Shown: in pieces, positions 8,169 to 17,251 of the stretch
How the letters are laid out: each line of letters starts with the position of its first letter
Numbering within the stretch: position 1 is the first letter of the stretch
NCBI RefSeq assembly: GCF_015330125.1
Contig: NZ_JADDXR010000002.1
Coordinates: forward strand, 1,302,001-1,366,000
DNA: 64,000 nt
Direction: 5' to 3'
DNA from: Zobellia nedashkovskayae
GTDB lineage: Bacteria; Bacteroidota; Bacteroidia; Flavobacteriales; Flavobacteriaceae
Program-made: the position numbers and the translations under genes
Notes under the pieces: model-generated
Told to the model about the DNA's origin: nothing
Database searches by the model: none
Seen by the model: only the letters and a program-made list of their open reading frames with translations

Positions 8169-9179
8169 ATGAGCTCGGAAAAAGATGCAAAACTCAAGGC
8201 CCTTAAGTTGACCTTGGATAAATTGGACAAGACTTACGGAAAAGGTGCCGTAATGAAAATGGGAGATAGTGTGGTTCAAGATGTTGAAGTCATTCCTTCC
8301 GGTTCATTAGGCCTAGATATAGCCTTAGGAGTTGGCGGCTACCCACGTGGCAGAGTCATTGAAATATATGGTCCAGAATCATCTGGTAAGACCACTTTAA
8401 CGCTACATGCCATGGCGGAAGCTCAAAAAAATGGGGGTATTGCTGCGTTTATTGATGCAGAGCATGCTTTTGACCGTTTTTATGCGCAAAAGCTTGGTGT
8501 AGATATAGACAACCTTATTATTTCTCAACCAGATAATGGTGAACAAGCATTAGAAATAGCCGATAACCTTATCCGTTCAGGAGCTATTGATATTGTTGTG
8601 ATTGACTCCGTTGCTGCTTTAACTCCAAAGAGTGAGATTGAAGGCGAAATGGGAGACTCTAAAATGGGACTTCACGCAAGGTTGATGTCGCAAGCACTTC
8701 GTAAACTTACTGGGTCTATTAGCAAAACCAACTGTACGGTTATTTTCATTAACCAATTACGTGAGAAAATTGGTGTAATGTTCGGAAACCCTGAAACTAC
8801 TACTGGTGGAAACGCATTAAAATTTTACGCATCAGTACGACTTGATATTCGTAGATCTACACAAATTAAGGATACAGACGGTAATGTTCAAGGTAACAAA
8901 ACACGTGTAAAAGTGGTAAAGAACAAAGTAGCTCCGCCATTTAGAACTACTGAGTTTGATATCATGTACGGCGAAGGAATTTCTAAAGTTGGTGAGATCA
9001 TTGATCTTGGTGTAGAGTATGAAATAATCAAGAAAAGTGGTTCATGGTTCAGTTATGGCGATACTAAATTAGGACAAGGTCGTGATGCAGTTAAATCTTT
9101 GTTACTAGATAATCCAGAACTTTTTGAAGAATTAGATGGGAAAATAAGAGCTGCTATAAAAGCCCTTAAAGACGCATAA
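8169..9179 (+). CDS. recA: Recombinase RecA
   Basis: RecA is the ATP-dependent strand-exchange protein of homologous recombination. The 336-residue sequence is complete: Walker A GPESSGKT at 68-75, the RecA signature [14 protein letters not shown] near 217-230, and the L1/L2 DNA-binding loops ([12 protein letters not shown] and the [20 protein letters not shown] segment). The C-terminal domain is short and not strongly acidic. The ATG follows an A-rich stretch (AAAAAAAAGAAAAT), the usual flavobacterial substitute for a Shine-Dalgarno site. The transcript ends at a strong hairpin (9198-9250). Identity is secure. Confidence 0.98.
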   Translation: MSSEKDAKLKALKLTLDKLDKTYGKGAVMKMGDSVVQDVEVIPSGSLGLDIALGVGGYPRGRVIEIYGPESSGKTTLTLHAMAEAQKNGGIAAFIDAEHAFDRFYAQKLGVDIDNLIISQPDNGEQALEIADNLIRSGAIDIVVIDSVAALTPKSEIEGEMGDSKMGLHARLMSQALRKLTGSISKTNCTVIFINQLREKIGVMFGNPETTTGGNALKFYASVRLDIRRSTQIKDTDGNVQGNKTRVKVVKNKVAPPFRTTEFDIMYGEGISKVGEIIDLGVEYEIIKKSGSWFSYGDTKLGQGRDAVKSLLLDNPELFEELDGKIRAAIKALKDA

Positions 9180-9197
9180 ATACTTCTTCTTATATAT

Positions 9198-9250
9198 TTG
9201 CGCCGATAAGAAACAACAAACATCGTTGTTTCTTATCGGCGCAACTTTTT
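9198..9250 (+). terminator. Strong rho-independent terminator of recA
   Basis: A perfect 20-bp stem (9198-9217 with 9225-9244) closes a 7-nt loop and is followed by CTTTTTATTAT. It lies 19 bp downstream of the recA stop. The stem is unusually long for a terminator and could also form a cruciform in DNA. Confidence 0.9.
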
Positions 9251-9320
9251 ATTATAGCTTAAAGCTACTTCACGCAACCCTTGCATCTATTTTTCATCTA
9301 CTAAGAAAAATTGAAGTACT

Positions 9321-9749
9321 ATGAGGAAATCATACCTTAAGATTTTAGGCTTAGCATCCTTGCTAATTATCGCATCTTGTAGCTTAGATGACGATCGCGT
9401 AAACTTTCAATACACACCACTTCACATAACCAATGCCAGTTTACCTGATACATTTGAATTAGGTCGAGTGTATACTGTAGATGTGAATATTCTTAGACCG
9501 GACGATTGCACCCTACTAGACCAGTTTGATGTACGACGTTCGTTTACGGATAGTACACAAATTAGAACCGTATCTGCAGTAGGTATTACGCTGGATAAAG
9601 AAAACTGTATTGAAGTTAATGACGAATTACAAGACGGATTTCAATTTGAGGTACTCTATACCAAACCGTATATTTTTAGATTTTATACCGGTGATAATAC
9701 GGAAAGTGAACCCGAATTTTTAGAAATAGAAGTGCCGGTAAAAGAATAA
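9321..9749 (+). CDS. Uncharacterised lipoprotein downstream of recA
   Basis: The 142-residue protein begins with a lipoprotein signal, MRKSYLKILGLASLLIIASC, with an IASC lipobox and C20 as the lipidated residue. The mature part begins SLDDD, and the acidic residues just after the cysteine fit the Bacteroidetes surface-export signal. The remainder looks like a small beta-sandwich (alternating hydrophobic strands; two cysteines, C62 and C97, might pair). I do not recognise a named family. It lies between the recA terminator and the sigma-factor gene on the same strand and may be the first gene of that transcript (gap of 85 bp). An outer-membrane, possibly surface, location is inferred. Confidence 0.75.
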   Translation: MRKSYLKILGLASLLIIASCSLDDDRVNFQYTPLHITNASLPDTFELGRVYTVDVNILRPDDCTLLDQFDVRRSFTDSTQIRTVSAVGITLDKENCIEVNDELQDGFQFEVLYTKPYIFRFYTGDNTESEPEFLEIEVPVKE

Positions 9750-9834
9750 TTATCTTTAACCTAAGCCATTAAAAATTTCTAATACATTCTTTCAAAGCCT
9801 GTAAACCACAAGTTTTTAAAAACACCATACCGCT

Positions 9835-10407
9835 TTGGGTCTAGAAGAACTCATAAATAACTGTAAGAAGGGCAACAGACAGGCACAAGAACAATTGTAC
9901 CGGGATTATTCCCGAATATTGTTTGGTATCTGCCTGAAGTATTCGCGCAACAAAACAGAGGCCGAAGACAACCTACATGACAGTTTTATGGTCATCTATA
10001 AAAAAGTTGATCAATTTAAGTTTAAAGGTTCTTTTGAAGGATGGCTTAAACGTATTACCGTGAATACGGTTCTTCAAAAGTATCGCAAAGAGGAGCCACT
10101 TAGTTTGGTGACAGAAAATACGGAAGAGGCAGAACCGGAGGTAGACGGAGATTATGAACACGTAAATTTAGACACTTTACTGAAGCACATTCAAGAACTG
10201 CCGGATAAGTATCGCCTAACATTCAATCTTTATGTTCTTGACGGATATACCCATAAAGAAATCAGTGAGCTTTTAGGCACCACACAAGGCACATCAAAAA
10301 GTAACCTGGCCCGTGCCCGAAAACTTTTAAGAGAAAAAATAGAAATTACAAAGAATAAAGCCATCATTGGTCTACTCATCTTCTTTTTATTAGGATTTTG
10401 CGTTTAG
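9835..10407 (+). CDS. ECF-family RNA polymerase sigma factor with hydrophobic C-terminus
   Basis: The 190-residue protein has sigma-70 region 2 (about 20-90, with CLKYSRNKTEAEDNLHDSF and FEGWLKRITVNTV) and region 4 (about 120-175, with LPDKYRLTFNLYVLDGYTHKEISELLG and an HTH). There is no region 1 or 3, so it is an ECF sigma. The frame opens with TTG at 9835; no ATG lies in frame upstream within reach, so a TTG start is likely. Unusually, the last 17 residues (KAIIGLLIFFLLGFCV) form a hydrophobic helix that could reach the membrane. The next gene, 56 bp downstream, encodes a membrane protein that probably acts as its partner or anti-sigma. Regulon is unknown. Confidence 0.88.
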   Translation: MGLEELINNCKKGNRQAQEQLYRDYSRILFGICLKYSRNKTEAEDNLHDSFMVIYKKVDQFKFKGSFEGWLKRITVNTVLQKYRKEEPLSLVTENTEEAEPEVDGDYEHVNLDTLLKHIQELPDKYRLTFNLYVLDGYTHKEISELLGTTQGTSKSNLARARKLLREKIEITKNKAIIGLLIFFLLGFCV

Positions 10408-10463
10408 CCTTTGGAAAATAGTACATCAAAAAAACAAAATACCGAGTACCTAAGCATTGAAGG

Positions 10464-12089
10464 ATGAGTAAGAAAAATATAGATAATTTGTTCCAAGAGA
10501 AGTTTCGCGACTTCGAGGAAATTCCGGACGAAAAGGTCTGGAACGGCATTGAGGCCTCTTTGGATAAAAAGAAAAAGAAAAGGGTCATTCCTATCTGGTG
10601 GACATTAGGTGGCGCAGCGGCAGCTTTGGTTATTGCTCTTGTTGCATTCTACCCTTTTTCAAAAAATGACGTAGCTCCAAATATTATATCTAACACCGAA
10701 AAGGTTAATACCACTAAGGATGACTCGTTAAAAAATACCAATGAGTCTATTATAAAGCCAGCTGAAAATATAGATGAAGCAGTTGTAATTAGTTCCAAAG
10801 CAGACAATGTTGCTAATACGACTACTAACTCTTATCAAGAGAAAAAAGAAGATAGGAATTCTAATGCCTTAAGTGCGGAGGCAGCCAAAAAAGATGCTAA
10901 AAATAAGAGTGGCCATACTCCAGCTTTTAAAACGGCTCAAGACACTGAGCTTGCTCAAGTCGACAAAATAGAAGATGCGGTAAACGCAAAAACCGACACC
11001 AAAAATTCAGATAAAGTCGATTATGCTTTTGGGTCTGAAAAAAATCAAAAAGCCCTTATCTCATCAGACGATTCTCGGTCAAATGATGATTTTAATTCAT
11101 CTAAAAATAATCCAGCTGAAGCGGCAAGTATTGCATCAAAAGAGAACAGTTCTAACAACCAAAAAGCTAATACAGATGATTTTGAAAATTCGACTAGCAA
11201 AAGGAATATAGTCGATAACCCTGATATAATAAGTGAATCTGTGGTTACGGAAAACACCTTAGAACCAGAAGAAAAAAAGGAGACAGAAAAGAAATCTATT
11301 TTTGATGAAAATGAAACTGAGGAAGAAATTATAAACGCAGATAAAAGTGGGCGTTGGTCTGCAGGACCCAATATTGCTCCGGTTTACTACAATGCCCTTG
11401 GTGAAGGATCACCGGTTAATTCCATCTTTAACGAAAACTCAAAGTCCGGTAATACCAACCTCAGCTACGGGCTTACTGTTGCCTATGCAATAAATAAAAA
11501 ATTAAGCATCCGATCAGGGCTGAATAAAGTAGATTACGGGTATGATACTAATGGCGTGGGTTTTTCATCTACCCTACAAGAAGCTTCTACCGAAAAAATA
11601 CAAAATATAGACTATACTAGTACCGCCAAAAACATAGTGGTTACCAGCCAAAGCGGTAATTTTAGTAGTTCACCAACTTCTGATTCTATGTTCGCTTTTG
11701 AGATATCTAATGCTAGTAGCTCGCAGAGAGACGGAACTATGGCACAGCAATTTGACTATCTAGAAGTGCCATTAGAGCTAGATTATGCTTTAATAGACCG
11801 TAAGTTTGGATTAAATATCCTTGGCGGAATTAGTTCGCTCTTCTTAATTGACAATTCTGTAACTCTCACTTCTGGTGAATTAACTACGGAAATAGGTGAG
11901 GCAAACAACGTGAACTCTGTTAACTTTAGTACGAACATTGGTTTTGGGGTTAATTATAAATTTACACCCAAGATTCGCTTCAACGTAGAACCCGTTTTTA
12001 AATATCAACTAAATACCTTTTCAGATGTATCGGGCGATTTTAGACCGTTTTCAATTGGGGTGTATAGCGGTCTTAATTTCAAATTCTAA
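10464..12089 (+). CDS. Membrane-anchored protein with C-terminal beta-barrel, probable sigma-factor partner
   Basis: The 541-residue protein has three parts. Residues 1-42 are cytosolic and charged (IDNLFQEKFRDFEEIPDEKVWNGIEASL), like the N-terminus of many Bacteroidetes anti-sigma or sigma-linked proteins. A single membrane helix follows at about 43-64. Residues about 65-295 are a low-complexity, Asn/Ser/Lys/Glu-rich linker, and about 300-541 are alternating strands ending in an aromatic residue (GVYSGLNFKF), like outer-membrane beta-barrel proteins. It directly follows the ECF sigma gene. The family is common beside flavobacterial sigma factors, but its mechanism is not described to my knowledge. 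A protein anchored in the inner membrane and folding a barrel in the outer membrane could sense the envelope directly; that is inference. Confidence 0.75.
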   Translation: MSKKNIDNLFQEKFRDFEEIPDEKVWNGIEASLDKKKKKRVIPIWWTLGGAAAALVIALVAFYPFSKNDVAPNIISNTEKVNTTKDDSLKNTNESIIKPAENIDEAVVISSKADNVANTTTNSYQEKKEDRNSNALSAEAAKKDAKNKSGHTPAFKTAQDTELAQVDKIEDAVNAKTDTKNSDKVDYAFGSEKNQKALISSDDSRSNDDFNSSKNNPAEAASIASKENSSNNQKANTDDFENSTSKRNIVDNPDIISESVVTENTLEPEEKKETEKKSIFDENETEEEIINADKSGRWSAGPNIAPVYYNALGEGSPVNSIFNENSKSGNTNLSYGLTVAYAINKKLSIRSGLNKVDYGYDTNGVGFSSTLQEASTEKIQNIDYTSTAKNIVVTSQSGNFSSSPTSDSMFAFEISNASSSQRDGTMAQQFDYLEVPLELDYALIDRKFGLNILGGISSLFLIDNSVTLTSGELTTEIGEANNVNSVNFSTNIGFGVNYKFTPKIRFNVEPVFKYQLNTFSDVSGDFRPFSIGVYSGLNFKF

Positions 12090-12181
12090 AATTTCATCCA
12101 AGCATTTCGAATTACCTGAATTTATTGATTTTCCTTAATTATGCATAGGTTTACCAAATAATTATCTGATTATTTAAGTTG

Positions 12182-13066
12182 ATGAAACAGAAACTTCAAA
12201 TTTTTAAGGCGGTAGCATTGCACTCTAGCTTTACAAAGGCAGCTGAACAGTTATTTATTTCGCAACCTGCCGTTTCTAAAGCCATCCGTAGTATTGAAGA
12301 TGAATATAAAACTACATTTTTTCTTCGGAAACGTAATTCTATTGAACTTACAGAAGATGGCAAAGCGTTCTTAGTATATACCAATAGAATATTAGAAATC
12401 CATGCCGAAATAGAGAATCAATTTCTACATCAAAAAGAACATATTCCAGATTCAATCCATTTTGGGGCCAGTACCACATTAGTCAATCATATCGTTCCAA
12501 AGATTATTGCCAAGTTTAGAACGCAACATCCGCATACCAATTTTGATATTAAAAGTGGTAATTCAGAAGAAATAGAAGAGTCTATACTGAACCAACAATT
12601 AGACTTTGGTATTACCGAAGGAAGCAATACCAACCGCAAACTGCATTATAAAAAGTTTATAAAAGACGAAATTGTATTGGTTACCAGTGTCAAGAACCAT
12701 GCGTTCAAACAAAGTACCATAAGCACAGAAACGCTTCAAAAACTACCCATGATCGAGAGAGAAATGGGTTCGGGAACCAGAGAAATCATATATGAGTTTA
12801 TAAAAGAATATCAGATTAAAAAACTGAACAATATAGTAACCCTGAACAGCACGGAGGCCATTAAAAACTACCTTAACCATTCAGATACTTTTGCGTTGCT
12901 CTCAATTCACGCCATTAATGAAGACCTCGTTGCCAACAAACTTAAAATTATAGACATTAAGAATGTGACCATTGAACGCTGGTTTTATTTTGTATCAAGA
13001 ACTGGTTACCAGTCCAATGTAATGGACTACTTTGAAAAATTCGCCAGAAACAACTATAACTTTTAG
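12182..13066 (+). CDS. LysR-family transcriptional regulator
   Basis: The 294-residue LTTR has an N-terminal winged HTH (residues 1-60; AAEQLFISQPAVSKAIRSIEDEY) and a substrate-binding regulatory domain (about 90-290). I chose the ATG at 12182 over the TTG one codon earlier. It is followed 75 bp downstream, on the same strand, by a YeiH-type membrane protein gene. In Escherichia coli the LysR regulator YeiE neighbours yeiH, and the same pairing here suggests that this protein controls the exporter gene. The effector is unknown; sulfite or a sulfur compound would be a guess by analogy. Confidence 0.9.
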   Translation: MKQKLQIFKAVALHSSFTKAAEQLFISQPAVSKAIRSIEDEYKTTFFLRKRNSIELTEDGKAFLVYTNRILEIHAEIENQFLHQKEHIPDSIHFGASTTLVNHIVPKIIAKFRTQHPHTNFDIKSGNSEEIEESILNQQLDFGITEGSNTNRKLHYKKFIKDEIVLVTSVKNHAFKQSTISTETLQKLPMIEREMGSGTREIIYEFIKEYQIKKLNNIVTLNSTEAIKNYLNHSDTFALLSIHAINEDLVANKLKIIDIKNVTIERWFYFVSRTGYQSNVMDYFEKFARNNYNF

Positions 13067-13088
13067 TTATTTCATATAGCATTTTAAA

Positions 13089-13121
13089 TTGCTTAAAAGT
13101 AATTTAACTCGCTTACTTTTG
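13089..13121 (+). promoter_or_regulatory. Predicted promoter of the yeiH-like gene
   Basis: TACTTTTG at 13114-13121 matches TAnnTTTG exactly, with TTG at 13089-13091, 22 bp upstream. It lies 20 bp before the ATG at 13142 and gives the exporter its own transcript after the LysR gene, a likely target for that regulator. Confidence 0.55.
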
Positions 13122-13141
13122 TATTATCAAATCAGGGTAAT

Positions 13142-14062
13142 ATGAAAGATAGAATAGCAAAAGTGGTGTTTTTAGGTATTGCTCTTTTCGTTTTTAGCGG
13201 ATGGGTCAATAGCCCTACTGCCTTGCTACTTGGTTTTGGATTTACTTTATTCTTTGACAATCCTTTTAAAGACCATTGTCATAAAGCTATTCATTCATTT
13301 CTTAAAATAGCAGTAGTGGGTCTTGGTTTTGGTATGTTCCTAAAAGAAACGTTGGAAACCAGCAAAGAAGGATTTACCTTAACTTTTCTCTCTATTATAT
13401 TAACTGTAAGCCTTGGGTTTTTACTAACTAGATTTTTAAAATTAGACACTAAGTTAGGGCATCTTATTACTTCCGGAACTTCGGTTTGTGGTGGTAGTGC
13501 TATTGCAGCTATTTCGCCTGTAATAAATGCTAAGAGTAGGGTCATTAGCATTGCGTTGGCCGTTGTTTTTCTTCTAAACTCCGTAGCCTTGTTTGTTTTT
13601 CCGGCAGTTGGGCATTACCTCAACTTAACCCAACATCAATTTGGTCTTTGGTGTGCGGTTGCTATTCATGATACAAGTTCTGTAGTTGGTGCGGCAATTG
13701 GTTATGGCGATGAAGCTTTGCGGATTGCAACAACCGTAAAATTATCTAGAATGCTTTGGATAATACCTTTATCCTTACTTTCTATGTTTGTTTTTAAAAC
13801 GAAAAGCGAAAAAGTAAAAATGCCTTATTTCATTCTTCTTTTTATAGGGGCCATCATCATAAACAGCTATCATCTCATACCAGCCCCAGCAACTAGTTTT
13901 TTAGTATCTAGCTCTAAGCACTTGCTAATACTTACTTTGTTTCTTGTGGGTTCTACCATCTCCTTACGAGACTTAAAACAAACAGGTGTAAAGCCCATGG
14001 TTCTGGCGGTTTTACTTTGGGTTTTTATATCCGTCCTTTCCTTAACGTATATTCTATATTAG
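13142..14062 (+). CDS. YeiH-family (UPF0324) putative sulfate/sulfur-compound exporter
   Basis: The 306-residue integral membrane protein has about 9-10 hydrophobic segments. It carries the family signature SGTSVCGGSAIAAISPVI (about residues 118-135) and the later AIHDTSSVVGAAIGYG segment. Family members such as YeiH are annotated as putative sulfate exporters; direct biochemical proof is scarce. It is preceded by a LysR regulator and an exact -7 promoter element. The stop is 16 bp from the convergent plsC stop. Family call is good, substrate uncertain. Confidence 0.87.
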   Translation: MKDRIAKVVFLGIALFVFSGWVNSPTALLLGFGFTLFFDNPFKDHCHKAIHSFLKIAVVGLGFGMFLKETLETSKEGFTLTFLSIILTVSLGFLLTRFLKLDTKLGHLITSGTSVCGGSAIAAISPVINAKSRVISIALAVVFLLNSVALFVFPAVGHYLNLTQHQFGLWCAVAIHDTSSVVGAAIGYGDEALRIATTVKLSRMLWIIPLSLLSMFVFKTKSEKVKMPYFILLFIGAIIINSYHLIPAPATSFLVSSSKHLLILTLFLVGSTISLRDLKQTGVKPMVLAVLLWVFISVLSLTYILY

Positions 14063-14078
14063 TTTTAGTATACACTGG

Positions 14079-14819
14079 TTATCTTGTTTGAAGTTCTTTC
14101 AGAATAACAGCTCTAACGTTTTCTCTCAGGTTAACCTTATCGGGTTCGGAAAGACTTTCAGTTTTGAAAAACTTATGCACCTTAGCTCGAATTCGGCCCG
14201 GGCCACCGCTAAAAAAAGAAAAAGAGAATCGCTTTTTATTATCATAGAACGTAATTGGAACGACCGGTATTTTATGAGCTATGGCCATTCTAAAAGCACC
14301 ATCTTTAAAAGAATCCAAAACAATACTTTCATCATCAGGAACGCCCCCTTCAGGAAAAATACAGATACTTAAACCTTGAGCCAACCGTTTTTGGGCTCGT
14401 CTATAAACTGCCGTTCTGCTTTTGGCATCACTACGATCCACCATAATACAGACCCGTTTAAAGAAAAATCCAAAAAGAGGGATTTTAGCCAATTCTTTCT
14501 TCCCCACAAAAACAAAAGGGTTTTTGCTAATGTAGAGCATCAGCATAATATCTAACATACTAGTGTGATTCGCCACAAGCATGTAGCTTTTTCTCTTTTC
14601 TATATTTTGCTCCCAAAATACTTTTGGCGGGCAGCCCATACCATATAAAATAGGTGTAGCCCAGAGGTTTCTAGCCATCCAAAAAAATTGGGGATACCAC
14701 TTTTCGGACAAAGTACTAATCAATAAAAACGGAAAAAATAATAGGATGGGCAAGGCAACCAAAATATAGAACCAAATACGGTACAAGGTGTAGCCTATTT
14801 TTTTAAGTAGTCTGGGCAT
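14079..14819 (-). CDS. plsC: 1-acyl-sn-glycerol-3-phosphate acyltransferase (PlsC family)
   Basis: This enzyme acylates lysophosphatidic acid to phosphatidic acid at the inner membrane. The HX4D catalytic motif is NHTSMLD, with H85 and D90, and the FPEGG substrate motif lies near residues 155-160. A hydrophobic N-terminal segment (about 15-37) anchors it. The 246-residue length is normal. It is divergent from trpS and convergent with the yeiH-like gene. It could also act in ornithine-lipid or lipid A-related acylation, since PlsC-family specificity is hard to read. Confidence 0.88.
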   Translation of the reverse strand: MPRLLKKIGYTLYRIWFYILVALPILLFFPFLLISTLSEKWYPQFFWMARNLWATPILYGMGCPPKVFWEQNIEKRKSYMLVANHTSMLDIMLMLYISKNPFVFVGKKELAKIPLFGFFFKRVCIMVDRSDAKSRTAVYRRAQKRLAQGLSICIFPEGGVPDDESIVLDSFKDGAFRMAIAHKIPVVPITFYDNKKRFSFSFFSGGPGRIRAKVHKFFKTESLSEPDKVNLRENVRAVILKELQTR

Positions 14820-14862
14820 AAAATCAAAAGTAACAATTTTACGAGGTATAATACATTTCTTT

Positions 14863-14870
14863 TATCTTTG
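14863..14870 (+). promoter_or_regulatory. Predicted promoter -7 element for trpS
   Basis: TATCTTTG matches TAnnTTTG exactly and lies 21 bp before the chosen trpS ATG at 14892. A TTG at 14868 that could extend the reading frame falls inside this element, which argues for the ATG start. Confidence 0.55.
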
Positions 14871-14891
14871 GGCTTCTTTGAAAACAAGCAA

Positions 14892-15860
14892 ATGGCAAGA
14901 ATATTAACAGGAATACAAAGTACAGGCACACCACATTTAGGAAATATTTTAGGTGCAATCATGCCAGCAATAGAAATGGCGCAAGACCCAAAGAACGAAT
15001 CGTTTTTGTTCATTGCGGATATGCATTCCCTCACACAGATTAAAAATGCGGAAGAATTACGCAGAAACACCTACTCCATTGCTGCCACTTGGCTTGCTTT
15101 TGGATTGGACATTGAAAAGACTGTTTTTTATCGTCAAAGCGATGTTCCCCAGGCCACTGAACTTTCTTGGTACTTAAGTTGTTTCTTTCCTTTTCAGAGA
15201 TTAACATTAGCTCACGGGTTCAAAGATAAAGCGGACCGTCTTGATGATGTGAACGCAGGATTATTTACATACCCTATGTTGATGGCCGCAGATATTCTTT
15301 TATATGATGCCAATATTGTTCCGGTAGGAAAAGATCAGATGCAGCACTTAGAGATGACTAGGGATGTAGCTTCTCGTTTTCATAATCAAATGGGTGAAAC
15401 CTTTGTCATTCCAGAAGTAAAGGTTCAAGAAAATACAATGTACATTCCTGGAACAGATGGTGAGAAAATGAGCAAGAGTAGAGGCAACCTCATCAACCTT
15501 TTTCAGACCGATAAAAAATTGAGAAAACAAATCATGGGCATACAGACAGATAGTACGCCAATGGAAGAACCAAAAGACCCAACTAACGATAACGTTTTTG
15601 CACTTTATAAAATACTGGCCGCTCAAGAACAGATTGAAGAAATGAGCGCCAATTACCTTGCTGGTAATTATGGCTATGGTCATGCCAAACAAGCACTTTA
15701 CGAAGTCATTGTTAACAAATTTGGTGATGCTCGGGAGAAGTATGATTACTACATGAACAACACTAAAGAAATTGATGATGCCCTAGCAATAGGTGCTGAA
15801 AAAGCACATAAAGTTGCGGATGGTGTACTCCAAAGAGTACGCGCAAAACTGGGATATTAA
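14892..15860 (+). CDS. trpS: Tryptophanyl-tRNA synthetase
   Basis: This class Ic aminoacyl-tRNA synthetase charges tRNA-Trp. The HIGH-type motif is PHLGN (residues 14-18) and the KMSKS loop is intact at 192-196. The protein has 322 residues from the ATG at 14892 (MARILTGIQ); the TTG eight codons earlier lies in the promoter. The Rossmann core and C-terminal helical domain are of normal length. It is followed by a palindromic terminator. Confidence 0.97.
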   Translation: MARILTGIQSTGTPHLGNILGAIMPAIEMAQDPKNESFLFIADMHSLTQIKNAEELRRNTYSIAATWLAFGLDIEKTVFYRQSDVPQATELSWYLSCFFPFQRLTLAHGFKDKADRLDDVNAGLFTYPMLMAADILLYDANIVPVGKDQMQHLEMTRDVASRFHNQMGETFVIPEVKVQENTMYIPGTDGEKMSKSRGNLINLFQTDKKLRKQIMGIQTDSTPMEEPKDPTNDNVFALYKILAAQEQIEEMSANYLAGNYGYGHAKQALYEVIVNKFGDAREKYDYYMNNTKEIDDALAIGAEKAHKVADGVLQRVRAKLGY

Positions 15861-15865
15861 AATTT

Positions 15866-15898
15866 AACAAAACCGACCACTTGGTCGGTTTTGTTTTT
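15866..15898 (+). terminator. Terminator of trpS
   Basis: A 13-bp perfect stem (15866-15878 with 15883-15895) around a 4-nt loop is followed by TTTTAT. It lies just after the trpS stop. The core ACCGACC-N4-GGTCGGT also resembles a TetR operator, but its place and U-tail favour termination. Confidence 0.85.
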
Positions 15899-16042
15899 AT
15901 AATGCTTTAAAATAAACTAGAATCGCTCGGTTTTCAGGAGGTTTTTTACCGATAAAGCCCCAATAAAGCTATTCTTTGAGCTTTGGGAGTAATTTTACAA
16001 ACCAGTCAGTCGGTAGTTTTAAAGTTTTATTTTTTGTTTATG

Positions 16043-17146
16043 TTAAATAGCTTCGAAGAGTTTTCCGGGTAGGGGACGTATGACACCTTTCATTTCCATA
16101 TTCAAAAGTGTAGAAGATACTTTGAATACAGGTAGCTTACATTCCAAGGCCACACTATCCAACAATTGCTTCCCATTTTTCTGTAAATAATCATAAATGG
16201 ATTGCTCTGCAGGTTCAAGCTCTACAAAGAGTTGTTTTTGAATTGTTTTAGTTTCTTTCTCGGCAATGTCCCATCCTAACAAATACACCAAATCTGCAGC
16301 GGACGTCATCATATGTGCCTTTTGCTGTTTTATAAGATTATTACAACCAGAACTATATTTATCTTGTGCTCTTCCCGGTACGGCAAACACATCTCGGTTA
16401 TAACTATTCGCGATATCAGCGGTAACCAAGCTACCTCCTTTTTCGGCAGACTCTATAACCACCGTAGCTTCGCTCATACCGGCAATAATCCTGTTCCGTT
16501 TTAAAAAATTAGCACGATCTGGATTACTGGTACTTCTAAACTCCGTATAAAATCCACCATTTTTTTCTACATCCTGAACATACTTGTTGTGCACCTTAGG
16601 ATATATCTGATTGAGTCCATGCGCCAAACAACCTATAGTTTGCAAATCATGCTTAACGGCTGCCTTTTGAGCAGTAATATCAACACCATAGGCAAAACCA
16701 CTTATTATAATAGGGTTTAATGGGGCTATGTCTTCTATGAACTTCTCGCAAAACGCCGTACCATAACTGGTTATATTACGTGTTCCTACAATACTGATAA
16801 CTTTACGCCCTTCTAAATCAATGTTACCCCTTTTATAAAGTAACACCGGACTATCAATACAATGTTTTAAGTAAGCCGGATAATCGTCATCCATAAAATA
16901 AGAAAAACCAATACCGTTCTTTTTTATGTATTCATATTCCTGTTCGGCAGATTCCTGATGTTCTCCATCATACAAACCTCTTAAAGCATGCGTTCCTATA
17001 CCGTCAATTTTTAAAAGGTTTTGTCTTTTTTCTTTAAAGACAGCACTGGCACTTCCACAATGCCCAATAAGTTTCTTAATTGTTACATCTCCAATTTTTG
17101 GAGCACCTTGTAATCGTAAAATCGCAAGCAATTCATCTGTAGTCAT
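16043..17146 (-). CDS. dprA: DNA-processing protein DprA (Smf)
   Basis: DprA loads RecA on incoming single-stranded DNA during natural transformation. The 367-residue protein has an N-terminal helix-hairpin-helix-like region (1-70), a Rossmann-like DprA fold with SIVGTRNITSYG and IISGFAYGVDITAQKAAV, then TVVIESAEKGGSLVTADIAN and FAVPG, and a C-terminal winged-helix domain (about 310-367). All core motifs are present. It is divergent from the SPOR-domain gene; a single consensus DnaA-box sequence (TTATCCACA, 17164-17172) lies just upstream. Whether this organism is naturally competent cannot be told here. Confidence 0.95.
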   Translation of the reverse strand: MTTDELLAILRLQGAPKIGDVTIKKLIGHCGSASAVFKEKRQNLLKIDGIGTHALRGLYDGEHQESAEQEYEYIKKNGIGFSYFMDDDYPAYLKHCIDSPVLLYKRGNIDLEGRKVISIVGTRNITSYGTAFCEKFIEDIAPLNPIIISGFAYGVDITAQKAAVKHDLQTIGCLAHGLNQIYPKVHNKYVQDVEKNGGFYTEFRSTSNPDRANFLKRNRIIAGMSEATVVIESAEKGGSLVTADIANSYNRDVFAVPGRAQDKYSSGCNNLIKQQKAHMMTSAADLVYLLGWDIAEKETKTIQKQLFVELEPAEQSIYDYLQKNGKQLLDSVALECKLPVFKVSSTLLNMEMKGVIRPLPGKLFEAI

Positions 17147-17251
17147 TTATAGAAGCATCAAAGTTATCCACAAAATACACAAATTATAATGTTAATAAAA
17201 AGTTATGTTGCCACTGGTCTGACCCTATAATTTTTTCCATATTTGTGTTCT

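Noticed and set aside
15868..15893. TetR-type operator ACCGACC-N4-GGTCGGT
   Set aside because: It has a U-tract and sits just after the trpS stop, so it is better read as a terminator.
17164..17172. Consensus DnaA box (TTATCCACA)
   Set aside because: Only one copy, no dnaA, dnaN or AT-rich unwinding cluster nearby; a single 9-mer is expected by chance at this window size.
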